A DNA stretch of 64,000 nt from Sphingomonas sp. OV641 (GCF_900109205.1 NZ_FNZB01000001.1:620001-684000), one strand, 5' to 3'; positions 16,396 through 24,389 are shown, numbered from the stretch's first letter. Program-made: numbers and translations. Notes: a model not told the origin generated them from the letters alone.

Positions 16396-17277
16396 ATGGC
16401 GATCGCGGAAGCGCAACTCGAGACGTGGTCTCAGCAAGGCAAGACGGGCCAGTTCACGGACACCTATAATTCAATTAGGGGGAATCTTCTCGACGGGTCG
16501 GCCTTCTATCCGGTGAAGGACATAGAAGTTCACCTGCAGGGCTCTTACGGCAACGATACGAACGTGTGGGCGGACAGCGACGTGGACGTCGTCCTCTGCC
16601 ACAATGGCGCGTTCTACTACGATATTTCCGCGATGAGCCAAGCCGAACAGGATGCCTTCAAGGGCGTCTTTTCAGCAAATGCCGCATACGGTTATAACGA
16701 GTTCAAAGGCGATGCCGAGAGGTACATCAATCAACTGTACAACGGTGTCGTTGCGGGCGGAAAGGCGCTGCATGTTCCGGGAAATAATGGTCGCCGCAAC
16801 GCGGACATACTCATCTGCCAGCAATTCCGGCGTTACTATTCCTATCAATCCGGCGTTCACGGCTACCATTCCGGGGTAGCGTTTTACGTGAACGGATCAC
16901 GGATCGAGAATTTTCCGAAGCAACACTCGGACAACTGCACCGCAAAGCATCAGGCCACGAACCAGAACTTCAAGCGTGTGGTCCGGATCTTCAAGAACAT
17001 GCGCAACACGATGATCGGCAAGGGGTTGCTCGCCGACAAGATCGCGCCCTCATACTTCATCGAGGGGATGCTTTCGAATGTGCCGAACGACAAATTCGTG
17101 GGCAGCTATCAGGATATGTTCGTCGAGTGCTTCAATTGGGTCGTGAACGCGGATCGGACGAAGTTGACGACCGCGAGCCAACTCCATTGGCTCGTAAGGG
17201 ATGGTTCCTCGGTCTGCTGGTCGACGGCTAGCTTCGATGACTTCACGGCAGCGCTCAAGGAATTTTGGGAGAGTTGA
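16396..17277 (+). CDS. CBASS cyclic-oligonucleotide synthase (CD-NTase)
   Basis: A 293-residue nucleotidyltransferase of the OAS/cGAS-like fold. The active site is intact: GS at residues 49-50 (LQGSYGNDTN), the DxD pair Asp62/Asp64 (DSDVDVV) and the third acid Asp137 (RRNADILIC). A helical C-terminal half with KRVVRIFKNMR completes the fold. On sensing infection it should make a cyclic di- or trinucleotide that activates the patatin encoded directly upstream. No E1/E2 or JAB genes (type II) and no HORMA/TRIP13 (type III) are near, so this is a minimal type I CBASS. The clade and product cannot be assigned from reading alone. GGGGG lies just before ATG 16396. Confidence 0.85.
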   Translation: MAIAEAQLETWSQQGKTGQFTDTYNSIRGNLLDGSAFYPVKDIEVHLQGSYGNDTNVWADSDVDVVLCHNGAFYYDISAMSQAEQDAFKGVFSANAAYGYNEFKGDAERYINQLYNGVVAGGKALHVPGNNGRRNADILICQQFRRYYSYQSGVHGYHSGVAFYVNGSRIENFPKQHSDNCTAKHQATNQNFKRVVRIFKNMRNTMIGKGLLADKIAPSYFIEGMLSNVPNDKFVGSYQDMFVECFNWVVNADRTKLTTASQLHWLVRDGSSVCWSTASFDDFTAALKEFWES

Positions 17278-17416
17278 CGAACAGCGCGTAGTCGGGATCG
17301 GGACGAGACAGGTCGAGGATTTCGGGATCAAAGGTGTAACCGACGAAGTCGCGGACGTGCGGAGGCAGTTTACAGGCGAAGACCTGGCGGCAGGTGCAGG
17401 TCAAAGCCTCGTTTCG
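17255..17416 (-). pseudogene. Probable 3' remnant of an unknown gene (Cys-containing, 53 codons, no start)
   Basis: On the minus strand the frame 17416-17255 encodes a segment with CTCRQVFACKLPPHVRDF and then DPEILDLSRPDPDYALF before a stop that overlaps the end of the CD-NTase gene. There is no ATG; a stop codon lies immediately upstream at 17417-17419. Third codon positions are mostly G or C, as in genes of this genome, and the composition is protein-like, so it looks like the C-terminal end of a once longer gene. It follows the zinc-ribbon gene on the same strand by 79 bases. A TTG-started small protein is also possible, but its ribosome site would be poor. Confidence 0.4.
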
Positions 17417-17495
17417 TTAGGAACAGGAACCGGGTGACGGCTGCGATCGCTTCCCGGCCGATGGCCGCGCGTGGACGTGTTTGCGATGCTGTCGA

Positions 17496-18365
17496 TCAGC
17501 GTTCGTTATTGTCGTCTTCATAGTTGGACCAATCGTCGGCAGGCGCATAATATTCTGCCGCGTCGTAGGTCTGGGTTTTCTTGTAGCGATCGCTGAGACC
17601 CACGACAGCGAGTCTTGAGAGACCGGCGATCTTGAGACCGCATGCGACGCATTCGAAGTGGGTCGGAAGATACTCTTGGGTTTCGATGATTTCGTCGTCG
17701 TCGAGCTTCTGTGTTGGAGCAGAAACTGGCTCCCCCAGGACAAGAGCCGCCGAGCCGCACGATGGGCAGTCGACTCGGTGGCCGTTCTGACGGGTGGCCC
17801 ACACTGCGGCCTGGGTTTGTAGCGTCGAGCGGTCGTCATCGAGCTTGGCGTTCCAGACCTTTTTGTGCGCCTCTACATCGCCCTTTACGGCCTTCGCGCT
17901 TTCGTCGTCGGCTGCGTCGATAAGCTTTTTTGCAACCTCCGCTTCGTCTTCACCTACGAACTCTGGGAGCGTCACTCCCATTGATGTCAGGAGGATCGCA
18001 CAAGTCTGATAAAAACGTGGCTGCCAAGTCGACCCCTTGACGCCGTCGAATGCCAGCACGCCATCGTCTTCGCCATAGAATTCACAGAAAGGATGATGCG
18101 CGTCGTTGCCGTCCTGCCCGACGAACCGGAAGTGAGATTGCCTGATCAGCTTTTGCGTTGCGCGGGCGCGAGCCGAACGCACGACATGAGCGCCGGTGCT
18201 GCCGCACGACGAACATCGAACGTCCGAGCGAATCCAGTCGCTCCATTTGGGATCTATTTCGGGAACCTGCTCGGCGGCAATGGGCTGCCTTCCGCTCAGC
18301 AACCATGCGAGTTGCTCGACGTCGATCTCGCGAGCGTAGTGTTGCGAGTAAGCAGTGGTTGCCAT
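17496..18365 (-). CDS. Unknown multi-zinc-ribbon protein next to Gabija
   Basis: A 289-residue protein I do not recognise. It contains CSSCGSTGAHV near residue 52 followed about 40 residues later by HHPFCEFYG, which together could bind one zinc. A second pair, CPSCG (about residue 200) and CVACG (about 240), could form another. Between them is a helical, charged segment (EDEAEVAKKLIDAADDESAKAVKG). The C-terminal tail is acidic (DDWSNYEDDNNER). No signal peptide or membrane helix is present. A perfect AGGAGG site lies 5 bases before ATG 18365, so it is well translated. It lies 99 bases after gajB on the same strand and could be an accessory to Gabija or a separate defence or regulatory gene. 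Confidence 0.7.
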   Translation of the reverse strand: MATTAYSQHYAREIDVEQLAWLLSGRQPIAAEQVPEIDPKWSDWIRSDVRCSSCGSTGAHVVRSARARATQKLIRQSHFRFVGQDGNDAHHPFCEFYGEDDGVLAFDGVKGSTWQPRFYQTCAILLTSMGVTLPEFVGEDEAEVAKKLIDAADDESAKAVKGDVEAHKKVWNAKLDDDRSTLQTQAAVWATRQNGHRVDCPSCGSAALVLGEPVSAPTQKLDDDEIIETQEYLPTHFECVACGLKIAGLSRLAVVGLSDRYKKTQTYDAAEYYAPADDWSNYEDDNNER

Positions 18366-18464
18366 AAATCCTCCTAGAATGACCTTCTATGTTCGTTGGA
18401 CGTGTTGCCATTTGTCTTGGCGCAATGCTTCCACCGAGTTGTTGTTCTGAGTGAGAAGCGCGCT

Positions 18465-19916
18465 CTACGCCGCAGGCGTGAAGCGGACGCTCGGCGATAT
18501 AATTCTTATAGTTTTCGTCGCGCGCGTGAGCGCTACATACAAATCCTTGCCGCTCATTGCGTCGGTTGATGTCACGATGGCTCGGTCGAACTCCAAACCT
18601 TTCACCAAGAGCGTGCTTCCAATACTGCGGATTCCCAATCGGCGACCGGCGTGACGACTTCGATTTTGAACCTCCCAGATCGACGCGTGGAGGCTCGGGG
18701 GTTGGGTCTTCGTCGTGGTCTGGAGGGCCGATTGCATCGCAAAGTACATTTCGCGGCGGTAGATGCGGACGCCCGGCCGATCTCGCAGCGCCTGGAGGAA
18801 GGCGAGCATCGAGTCATCGCCACCGTCCTGGATGATCGCATCGGTGAGCTGCAAAAGATCGCCGAATTTAGCCTGGCCCAAGCGGCGGCCCTGTTGGCGG
18901 GCGTCAACGGCGCGCTGGAGTTCTGCCTTGTCGGCCCCGATCATACATTTGGCGGCGAAAGCCAGGAGCATCTTGAAACGCGCTTGTCCGACCGACCCAT
19001 CAATGGCTCTGGCCGTGGCGAAAAGCGTCTTGCAGCCGACCGCCTCGATATTGACGAACCCTTGCTGTGCGAGCTTCTGCGCCAGCGCCGATCGACGGTT
19101 TTCGCTAGTGCTGTCGCCGATGACTATGAGGTTTCCAAGCAGGTCATCGCGCATCGATTCGAGGCATTGCCGGACTACTGTAGCCTGCTGATGGCGCGGA
19201 TCGGCGGGCAAGGCGGTCCAGGTTACGCAACTTGGACGATTGCTGAGATCAAGAATTTCGCCCTTCTGAAGCGCCAGCCGCACGGCTCGAAGCCATTCGG
19301 CGAGATCCTCGTTCCCGGCGTTCTTCCATCGCCATGGAGTTGCCAGTTCGGCTGCTTGTCCAAAGTTTGGAAAGACATCCTTCTCCCAGCTAACCGGCGT
19401 TTGGCCCCGGAAGTCGAAGATGGCCTGAAGCGGGTCGCCAAAAACGCACGTCGGCAAATGATTGGCGAGCCGTCGGATCACATCGTGCTGCTGCAGGGTG
19501 CAATCTTGGTACTCGTCAACGAAGCAGCCACCATATGAAGAATTGATCACCCCATCCACGGCGCCACTATCGAGTAGGCAGGCTCCGGCGGCATAAACTG
19601 CGTCCCACTCCGCCGTGGAGTTGGGGGCGGTCGAAAGGATGCCGGAGCGCCGAGGAAAGGAAGCCGCAAACCGGAGGCACCAGCCGGCGATCGTGTCGAT
19701 GCGATACTTACCGCTAGGAATTTGAAGTTTCTTGAGGCGTCGCGTGAGCGCGTCGACGCCGGCATGCGTGTGCGTAAGAATGAGCCGGCGATGTTCGGAC
19801 ACGCCCACCGCACGGGCAATTTGCTCGGTTTTCCCGCAGCCAGCGGCCGCAATGATGCTCCCCCGTCGAACGCCGGCCGCCAATCGCGCAATATCTGCGT
19901 CTACCTCAGGAGCCAT
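18465..19916 (-). CDS. gajB: Gabija GajB: UvrD/PcrA-like helicase
   Basis: A 483-residue superfamily 1 helicase-like ATPase. Walker A is AAAGCGKT (residues 23-30), motif II is FVDEYQDCT, then FGDPLQAIFDF (motif III), and motif VI is LYVALTRATKTIRII near the C-terminus. In Gabija, GajB joins the GajA nuclease tetramer in a supramolecular complex that senses nucleotide depletion and degrades phage DNA. The start ATG 19916 overlaps the gajA stop by 11 bases, indicating translational coupling; the longer reading frame upstream lies inside gajA and is not coding. The length is normal for GajB, about 490 residues. Confidence 0.88.
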   Translation of the reverse strand: MAPEVDADIARLAAGVRRGSIIAAAGCGKTEQIARAVGVSEHRRLILTHTHAGVDALTRRLKKLQIPSGKYRIDTIAGWCLRFAASFPRRSGILSTAPNSTAEWDAVYAAGACLLDSGAVDGVINSSYGGCFVDEYQDCTLQQHDVIRRLANHLPTCVFGDPLQAIFDFRGQTPVSWEKDVFPNFGQAAELATPWRWKNAGNEDLAEWLRAVRLALQKGEILDLSNRPSCVTWTALPADPRHQQATVVRQCLESMRDDLLGNLIVIGDSTSENRRSALAQKLAQQGFVNIEAVGCKTLFATARAIDGSVGQARFKMLLAFAAKCMIGADKAELQRAVDARQQGRRLGQAKFGDLLQLTDAIIQDGGDDSMLAFLQALRDRPGVRIYRREMYFAMQSALQTTTKTQPPSLHASIWEVQNRSRHAGRRLGIRSIGSTLLVKGLEFDRAIVTSTDAMSGKDLYVALTRATKTIRIISPSVRFTPAA

Positions 19917-21636
19917 CGATCCATGTCCGCATGGCATCGAGCCCTTGGGCGAGTGGAGTTGCAGCCACGTTGGCCAAATGGGGGCCGACAACTGATGCCA
20001 ACCCTTCGCCGCGTGAAATGTCCTTGAACCAACTCTTGTCGTTCGCGACCTTACCAATCAGCCGACGCAAATCCACGGTGTCGCGCTCCGGTCCCAGCTT
20101 GGCGGCGGAAACGGTCGGAAGGCCGGCGGCGTTCAAGGCATTGTCGAGGACGGCGATGACGCTGTCCTGTCCGACGCACTCGATTGCGAGGGCAATCAGT
20201 GCGCGTACTCCGGCCCAGGGTAGGTCGAGAAACAGCCGTTGCTCGGTCGAGCAGTTGTCAGGCCATTGCCAGAAGGCCGCGCCTTTGTCGGTCGCTCTGC
20301 GCAAGGCCTCCGCGTTTGGCGGCTGGTCGGAGTCCAGAAGAAGCCAGACCTCGTATCCAAGATCGCGAAGATGCTCGGCGATAAGTGGGGCCTTATCCTT
20401 GCCCCCGCCATCGATCGGGACCGCTCCCTGCAATGCGAACGAATCTCGGCCGCTAGTATGCCACCATCCATCTAGCCCGCGCATAAGGCCCTGTTCCGTT
20501 CGCCCCTCGCCAACAAGAACCTTGCGCGCGAGGAAGGCCTCAGGCGTTCCGCGAAGGTGACGCTGCGCCGTGTCGAGGTCTCTGGCCAGTCCCGAAACTG
20601 ACGCCACGGTCGTCACACCCGCTGACGATCGAACGGCAAAAATATCCGAGGCGGTTAGCTCGCGGATGACGACTGGCGAGTGTGTCGTCACGAACATCTG
20701 CGGCTGGACGGCACCTTCCCCGCCCTTGGGCGTTTTCAGATACTTGAGCAGCCGGGCGACGCGATGCGGTTCCAGACCATGTTCGATTTCGTCGACGATA
20801 GCGATATGAGGCGGGCCGGCGTCGTGCTGAAGCGCGGACACGAGAAGGCGAGAGGACCCAGTTCCAAGTCGGCGGAGTGGAAGGTTGCCGTCATGCAATG
20901 CAATCCCGCCAGAGGTGATGCTGACCCCTTGAACGTCCAGTTCGGCTGTGAATTTCCCTCGGACGGGCACGGCGAATAGCTTGCTCAGCTCCTCTGCCCG
21001 GTCGACGGCTTTTTTGAAGATACCTTGATCGCCGGCCTTGAAGGCTGTGCGGGCCGCCCGGCCGGCTTCCGCCAGTTGAAGGCTATATCCCTCACCAGCC
21101 TCGCCGATGCGTGTCAGGACGGAGGTTCGGCCCCAGCCGAGATGTCGTTCGGCATACGGTCCCAAGCGATTGGTGCCCATCCGCTTGGCGTCTTTGTAAC
21201 GTACGGTCGGTGGGTCCTTGTCGATGGCATCGATACGATCATTGTGGATCGACCATCGCGCCTCTAGCGATTGATCGATAACTACGGTGATGGATAGCGC
21301 GTCTTCCAAACCCGCGCCGGACTCGTCCTCGATTTTCGTAGCTGCCTGGTTCCAGCCCCGAAGGTGTAAACCGTATCGGTCCTCGGCTTTGAAGTCGCCG
21401 GGTAGCCCGGCCAACGTTACAGTGATCCGCAACGGCTTCTCGATATCGAGGTCGAAGAAGTCGCAATCATCGGCGAAGCTATACGAGCGGGGATTTAGAC
21501 ACAGCTCGATGGCATCGAGGATGGTCGTTTTTGTGGAGTCGCCGGGGCCGATCAGGCAGTTCATGCCCGCCGCAGGTGCCCAAACCAGAGATTTGATTCC
21601 ACGGAAGTTCTGGACCTCCAGATAGACGATGCGCAT
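19906..21636 (-). CDS. gajA: Gabija GajA: OLD-family ATPase/TOPRIM endonuclease
   Basis: A 576-residue class 2 OLD nuclease. The N-terminal ABC-type ATPase has Walker A GPGDSTKT (residues 30-37), a signature-like LRRLGTGSSRLL (254-265) and Walker B IVDEIEHGLEP (280-290). The C-terminal TOPRIM domain has GEGRTE with Glu377 and the DxD pair Asp435/Asp437 in LLLDSDQ. This layout and spacing match GajA, whose nuclease is held off by cellular ATP and released when phage replication lowers it. It is immediately followed by gajB with overlapping codons. The toxin-antitoxin pair lies 85 bases upstream on the same strand and may share its transcript. ATG 21636 starts at the canonical MRIVYLEVQNFRG. 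Confidence 0.88.
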   Translation of the reverse strand: MRIVYLEVQNFRGIKSLVWAPAAGMNCLIGPGDSTKTTILDAIELCLNPRSYSFADDCDFFDLDIEKPLRITVTLAGLPGDFKAEDRYGLHLRGWNQAATKIEDESGAGLEDALSITVVIDQSLEARWSIHNDRIDAIDKDPPTVRYKDAKRMGTNRLGPYAERHLGWGRTSVLTRIGEAGEGYSLQLAEAGRAARTAFKAGDQGIFKKAVDRAEELSKLFAVPVRGKFTAELDVQGVSITSGGIALHDGNLPLRRLGTGSSRLLVSALQHDAGPPHIAIVDEIEHGLEPHRVARLLKYLKTPKGGEGAVQPQMFVTTHSPVVIRELTASDIFAVRSSAGVTTVASVSGLARDLDTAQRHLRGTPEAFLARKVLVGEGRTEQGLMRGLDGWWHTSGRDSFALQGAVPIDGGGKDKAPLIAEHLRDLGYEVWLLLDSDQPPNAEALRRATDKGAAFWQWPDNCSTEQRLFLDLPWAGVRALIALAIECVGQDSVIAVLDNALNAAGLPTVSAAKLGPERDTVDLRRLIGKVANDKSWFKDISRGEGLASVVGPHLANVAATPLAQGLDAMRTWIDGS

Positions 21637-21721
21637 TCCTGCCCCCAGGCCGCTGACGCAGATCGTCAGTCAAAGTTCTTTCTCATGCCAAATCGCTCAC
21701 AAGGATCCTCGATCCGGGTAA

Positions 21722-22105
21722 CTAGCGCCCACGGGCACCGCCGATCTGCGCGCCGATGCGCGGCCGACGAGCCGATTTCTGCGGTGCGGCACCGTCATCG
21801 CCGAGATGGTGAATTCGCAGAGCAGGACGCTCCGGCAGTTTGACGGTCAATTCGAGCTTACCCCCCACCGCCTCGACATAGCTGCGAAGCGTCGAGAGAT
21901 ACATGTCGGTCTGCTTCTCAATTTTAGAGACCGAAGGCTGCTTGATATTGAGCGCGGAGGCGATATCGGCCTGGGCCTTACCCGCTATCTGGCGCAACTC
22001 GCGCAGGCCTTCGACCTCCTGCTTGAGCTCCTGATAGCGCGTATCGATCGCGACCTGCTCCCCCGGAGGCAGCGTTGCGATGAAGTCGTTCAGGTTCCGG
22101 CCCAT
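21722..22105 (-). CDS. XRE-family antitoxin (HigA-like)
   Basis: A 127-residue protein with a helix-turn-helix of the Cro/C1 type at about residues 33-85: RELRQIAGKAQADIASALNIKQPSVSKIEKQTDMYLSTLRSYVEAVGG. This is typical of HigA antitoxins that bind the toxin and repress their own promoter. The C-terminus is basic and disordered. The start is one base after the toxin stop (TGAgATG), with AAGGGAAAG as ribosome site, so translation is coupled. Order toxin-then-antitoxin is the HigBA arrangement. It lies 85 bases before gajA. Confidence 0.82.
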   Translation of the reverse strand: MGRNLNDFIATLPPGEQVAIDTRYQELKQEVEGLRELRQIAGKAQADIASALNIKQPSVSKIEKQTDMYLSTLRSYVEAVGGKLELTVKLPERPALRIHHLGDDGAAPQKSARRPRIGAQIGGARGR

Positions 22106-22106
22106 C

Positions 22107-22475
22107 TCACTTTCCCTTCTTTACGGCTTTCAGGCTTTCCAGATGCTCGGAAAACCGGAAATCCGCTTTTGCTATCAGCTTCCTATAGAAGCGTTTCTGG
22201 CTTCCGCCCGACTTGTCTCCTGCTACCAGCAGGATTGCTCTTCGTTCTGGATCGAAGGCGAAGGCTGCGCGCCATTCGCCGTCGGCCACTTCGAACCGCA
22301 GCTCCTTCATATTGGCATGGCTAGACCCCTTGAGCGTATCGGCATGGGGCCGACCAAGCTGCGGGCCGTAATCCGACAGCAGCTTGGCAACCGCGAGCAA
22401 CGCCTCGCGGACATCGCGCTCAAAGGCCAAAACCTCGCCCTCAAAGGCCGGGTGGATTTGGACTTCCCACTTCAT
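22107..22475 (-). CDS. RelE/HigB-family toxin
   Basis: A 122-residue basic protein of the phage-derived Gp49-like/HigB branch of RelE toxins. Features are an N-terminal MKWEVQIHPAFEGEVLAF, a GPQLGRPHADTLKGSSHANMKELRF segment (the conserved lead-in to the strand carrying K/R residues), WRAAFAFDPERRAILLVAGDK, and KRFYRKLIAKAD at the end. Such toxins cleave mRNA in the ribosome. The antitoxin gene follows with coupled translation. It probably stabilises the island against loss. Start ATG 22475 is the only reasonable one. Confidence 0.82.
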   Translation of the reverse strand: MKWEVQIHPAFEGEVLAFERDVREALLAVAKLLSDYGPQLGRPHADTLKGSSHANMKELRFEVADGEWRAAFAFDPERRAILLVAGDKSGGSQKRFYRKLIAKADFRFSEHLESLKAVKKGK

Positions 22476-22487
22476 ATAGCCTCCGGG

Positions 22488-22790
22488 CTATGTCGGGTCA
22501 ATGGGAAGGATGCGCGGAGCGGCCGGCGACGCCGTGGTCACGCGACGGCAACTTTCGGCCCAAACATCGAGATCATCGACCGCGTAGCGGACCCATTTTC
22601 CAAACTTGTGAAATACGGGTCCGCCACCCAGCGAGCGGTAGCATTCCAGCGTATGCCCTTCGAGGGCGAGGTAGCGGGCGGCCGCCTCGGTATCGACGAA
22701 GCGGATCGGGCCTGCGTCATCGACAAACCTCGCGCGACGCAGGATGTCCGCCGTAGGCCACCGGCGCCGCTGGTTGGCGTCCTTACGCAT
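22488..22790 (-). CDS. Helix-turn-helix protein, excisionase/AlpA-like
   Basis: A 100-residue protein from MRKDANQRRRW. It has a MerR-like winged helix: GPIRFVDTEAAARYLALEGHTLECYRSLGGGPVFHKFGKWVRYAVDDLDVWAESCRR, the pattern of AlpA/Xis directionality factors (helix-turn-helix, then YRxxGxGPxFxKxGxxVRYxxxDLxxW). The start ATG 22790 overlaps the integrase stop by 8 bases, marking a translationally coupled int-xis pair; the longer upstream reading frame is inside the integrase gene. It probably helps excision or controls integrase. Confidence 0.8.
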   Translation of the reverse strand: MRKDANQRRRWPTADILRRARFVDDAGPIRFVDTEAAARYLALEGHTLECYRSLGGGPVFHKFGKWVRYAVDDLDVWAESCRRVTTASPAAPRILPIDPT

Positions 22791-24204
22791 GGCTCGCCTC
22801 CTTTGGCTCGTCGTGCTTGGTGCCGGGCGGAACGGCGCGATTGTCGCCGGAGCGATGACGGAACGGCCGATAGTTTCCGAGCTTGGTGCGCGAACCATAC
22901 TGGCCGTCCTCGTAGCCGAGGGGTTTGCCGGTCGCGGTCAACACCGGCTCGATAACCTCGACTTCGGGCGCAACCGAAGGCACTTCCACAACCGGCGCCC
23001 GCGTAGGTGTGGGAGGCGGGCTCGCCGAGTGACCGCCAAGCAGAGCCTGCCGTCGCTGGTTCACCGCCTCCGCTGCGGCTCGCACCGGGTCGTCCTCGGT
23101 GTGGACGTACTTCATGAACATAGTCACCGTCTTGTGGGCGGTGAGCGCCATGCCGACTTTCACCGGGATGCCGGAGTTTGCAATGTCGGTCGCCGAGCGA
23201 TGCCGGATGCCGTGAGTTCCGATATGCGGGAGGCCTGCACGCTCAAGGATGCGTCGCCAGCCCTGATAATAGGTGTGCTTCGACATCGGCAGGTCGGGGT
23301 CGAAGACGGACGGGCAGACGAAAGGCGATTCCTCAAGGAGAGGAGCGGTCTCGAACAGCCGCTGCGCTTCGGCACTCATGGGTTTGGACATGCCGCCGGT
23401 CTTGCTGTCGGGCCAGACGACGCGCCGGTTGTCGTAATCGACCCACGACCATTCGAGCTGGATGATCTCCGACATGCGCGCCGCGAATTCGAACTGGAGC
23501 CGGATCGCGAGGAGGATGAAGGGATGCTCAAGGCCCTCCGCCTCGGCGCGCGCAAGGTAGGCGAAGAGCTTCTTCATCTCGCTGTCGGTGATCAGCCGGG
23601 TCTTTCCCCGTTCCGGGTACTTCGGGACGTGGCGGCATGGGTTCGACCCGTCGGCGCGCATGCCCCAGACCTCGGCCATGTTGAACATCTTCCGCACGGC
23701 CGCCAGGACGCGGTTCGCGTTCGTGGGCTTGTGCGACATCTTCTTCATCAGATTCGAGATGTCGGCGCGGGTGACGTCGGGCACCTTCAGTTGGCCGAGC
23801 ACCGGGATAATGTAGCGCTTGCCGTAGCCGCGGTTCGAATGAACGGTGGACGGCTTGTTGCGGCTCTCCGAGTAGTCGGTGATGAAGCGGTCGAAGAGTT
23901 CTTTGACCGTGGGTGCCTGCCGAGCTGTGGCCCGCTCGGCGCTGGGATCGAGGCCGCGGCGAACCTCGGCCAGCCAGTCCTGAGCGATCCCGCGGGCCTG
24001 CTCGACGGTGATCTCGCCGTAGCGGCCAATAGCGGGCTTTCGGCGCTGCCCGTTATGGGCGACATAGGCCACCATGAAAATCTTGCGACCGGCCGGGGTG
24101 ACCTTGACAAGGAAGCCGGGTATCGTCGTATCCCGGAGTTCGTAATCGCGCTCCTGCGGGGTTGCGGCGTCTACAGCGGTCTTGGTGAGTTTGATTTTGG
24201 GCAT
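22783..24204 (-). CDS. int: Tyrosine-recombinase integrase (DUF4102 N-terminal type)
   Basis: A 473-residue integrase. The N-terminal DUF4102 arm-binding domain is KLTKTAVDAATPQERDYELRD then GFLVKVTPAGRKIFMVAY. A SAM-like core-binding domain follows (about residues 100-185). The catalytic domain has the first Arg in FAARMSEIIQLEW, Lys in DSKTGG, HxxR in THGIRHRSATD, and the final His and Tyr in TAHKTVTMFMKYVH. All catalytic residues are present. The C-terminal 80 residues are a proline-rich extension. It starts 28 bases from the right arm boxes and 179 bases from the right core, the normal place for an integrase that acts at this site. Confidence 0.93.
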   Translation of the reverse strand: MPKIKLTKTAVDAATPQERDYELRDTTIPGFLVKVTPAGRKIFMVAYVAHNGQRRKPAIGRYGEITVEQARGIAQDWLAEVRRGLDPSAERATARQAPTVKELFDRFITDYSESRNKPSTVHSNRGYGKRYIIPVLGQLKVPDVTRADISNLMKKMSHKPTNANRVLAAVRKMFNMAEVWGMRADGSNPCRHVPKYPERGKTRLITDSEMKKLFAYLARAEAEGLEHPFILLAIRLQFEFAARMSEIIQLEWSWVDYDNRRVVWPDSKTGGMSKPMSAEAQRLFETAPLLEESPFVCPSVFDPDLPMSKHTYYQGWRRILERAGLPHIGTHGIRHRSATDIANSGIPVKVGMALTAHKTVTMFMKYVHTEDDPVRAAAEAVNQRRQALLGGHSASPPPTPTRAPVVEVPSVAPEVEVIEPVLTATGKPLGYEDGQYGSRTKLGNYRPFRHRSGDNRAVPPGTKHDEPKEASHA

Positions 24205-24231
24205 TCCTAACCTCCGATGAGGTCGGATTTC

Positions 24232-24249
24232 AGGTGCAACATAGGTGCA
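24232..24249 (+). promoter_or_regulatory. Candidate integrase arm-binding boxes, right end
   Basis: AGGTGCA at 24232-24238 and 24243-24249, starts 11 bp apart, repeat the left-end pair (10190-10207). The second is part of the perfect palindrome AGGTGCACCT (24243-24252). They lie between the int start and the right core, so they may also control int expression. Confidence 0.65.
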
Positions 24250-24382
24250 CCTAGAAAGCCAACCGTGGCGTACATCCGGTTAGGTATGGGTGACTCGATA
24301 TCCGAAAAAAGCTAGTGCTGACAGTCGGTTATCGGGAAAACGGATACCCCCGGATACACAAAGGATAGGGCATCTGGGGTCT

Positions 24383-24389
24383 CTCAAAA
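24383..24389 (+). repeat. Right attachment core (attR), CTCAAAA
   Basis: Same 7 bases as at 10075-10081, here followed by TCCGC, the 3' anticodon stem of the interrupted host tRNA. Confidence 0.8.

Larger units (their letters stand above)
10075..24389. mobile_element. 14.3-kb integrated defence island in tRNA-Leu(CAA)
   Basis: Boundaries come from the split tRNA and the CTCAAAA cores. The right end carries a tyrosine integrase (22783-24204) whose start is 179 bases from the core, and an excisionase-like gene. Both ends carry two AGGTGCA boxes spaced 11 bp apart. Cargo includes an intact tRNA-Leu(CAA), CBASS, Gabija, a toxin-antitoxin pair, several metabolic genes and a gene remnant. No phage structural, replication or conjugation genes are seen, so it is a genomic island that would need outside help to move between cells. 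Flanking genes (PilZ; heme oxygenase) are ordinary chromosome. Confidence 0.85.

Noticed and set aside
22744..24210. 488-codon + strand ORF opposite the integrase gene
   Set aside because: Antisense shadow; the minus strand encodes a complete integrase with all catalytic residues.
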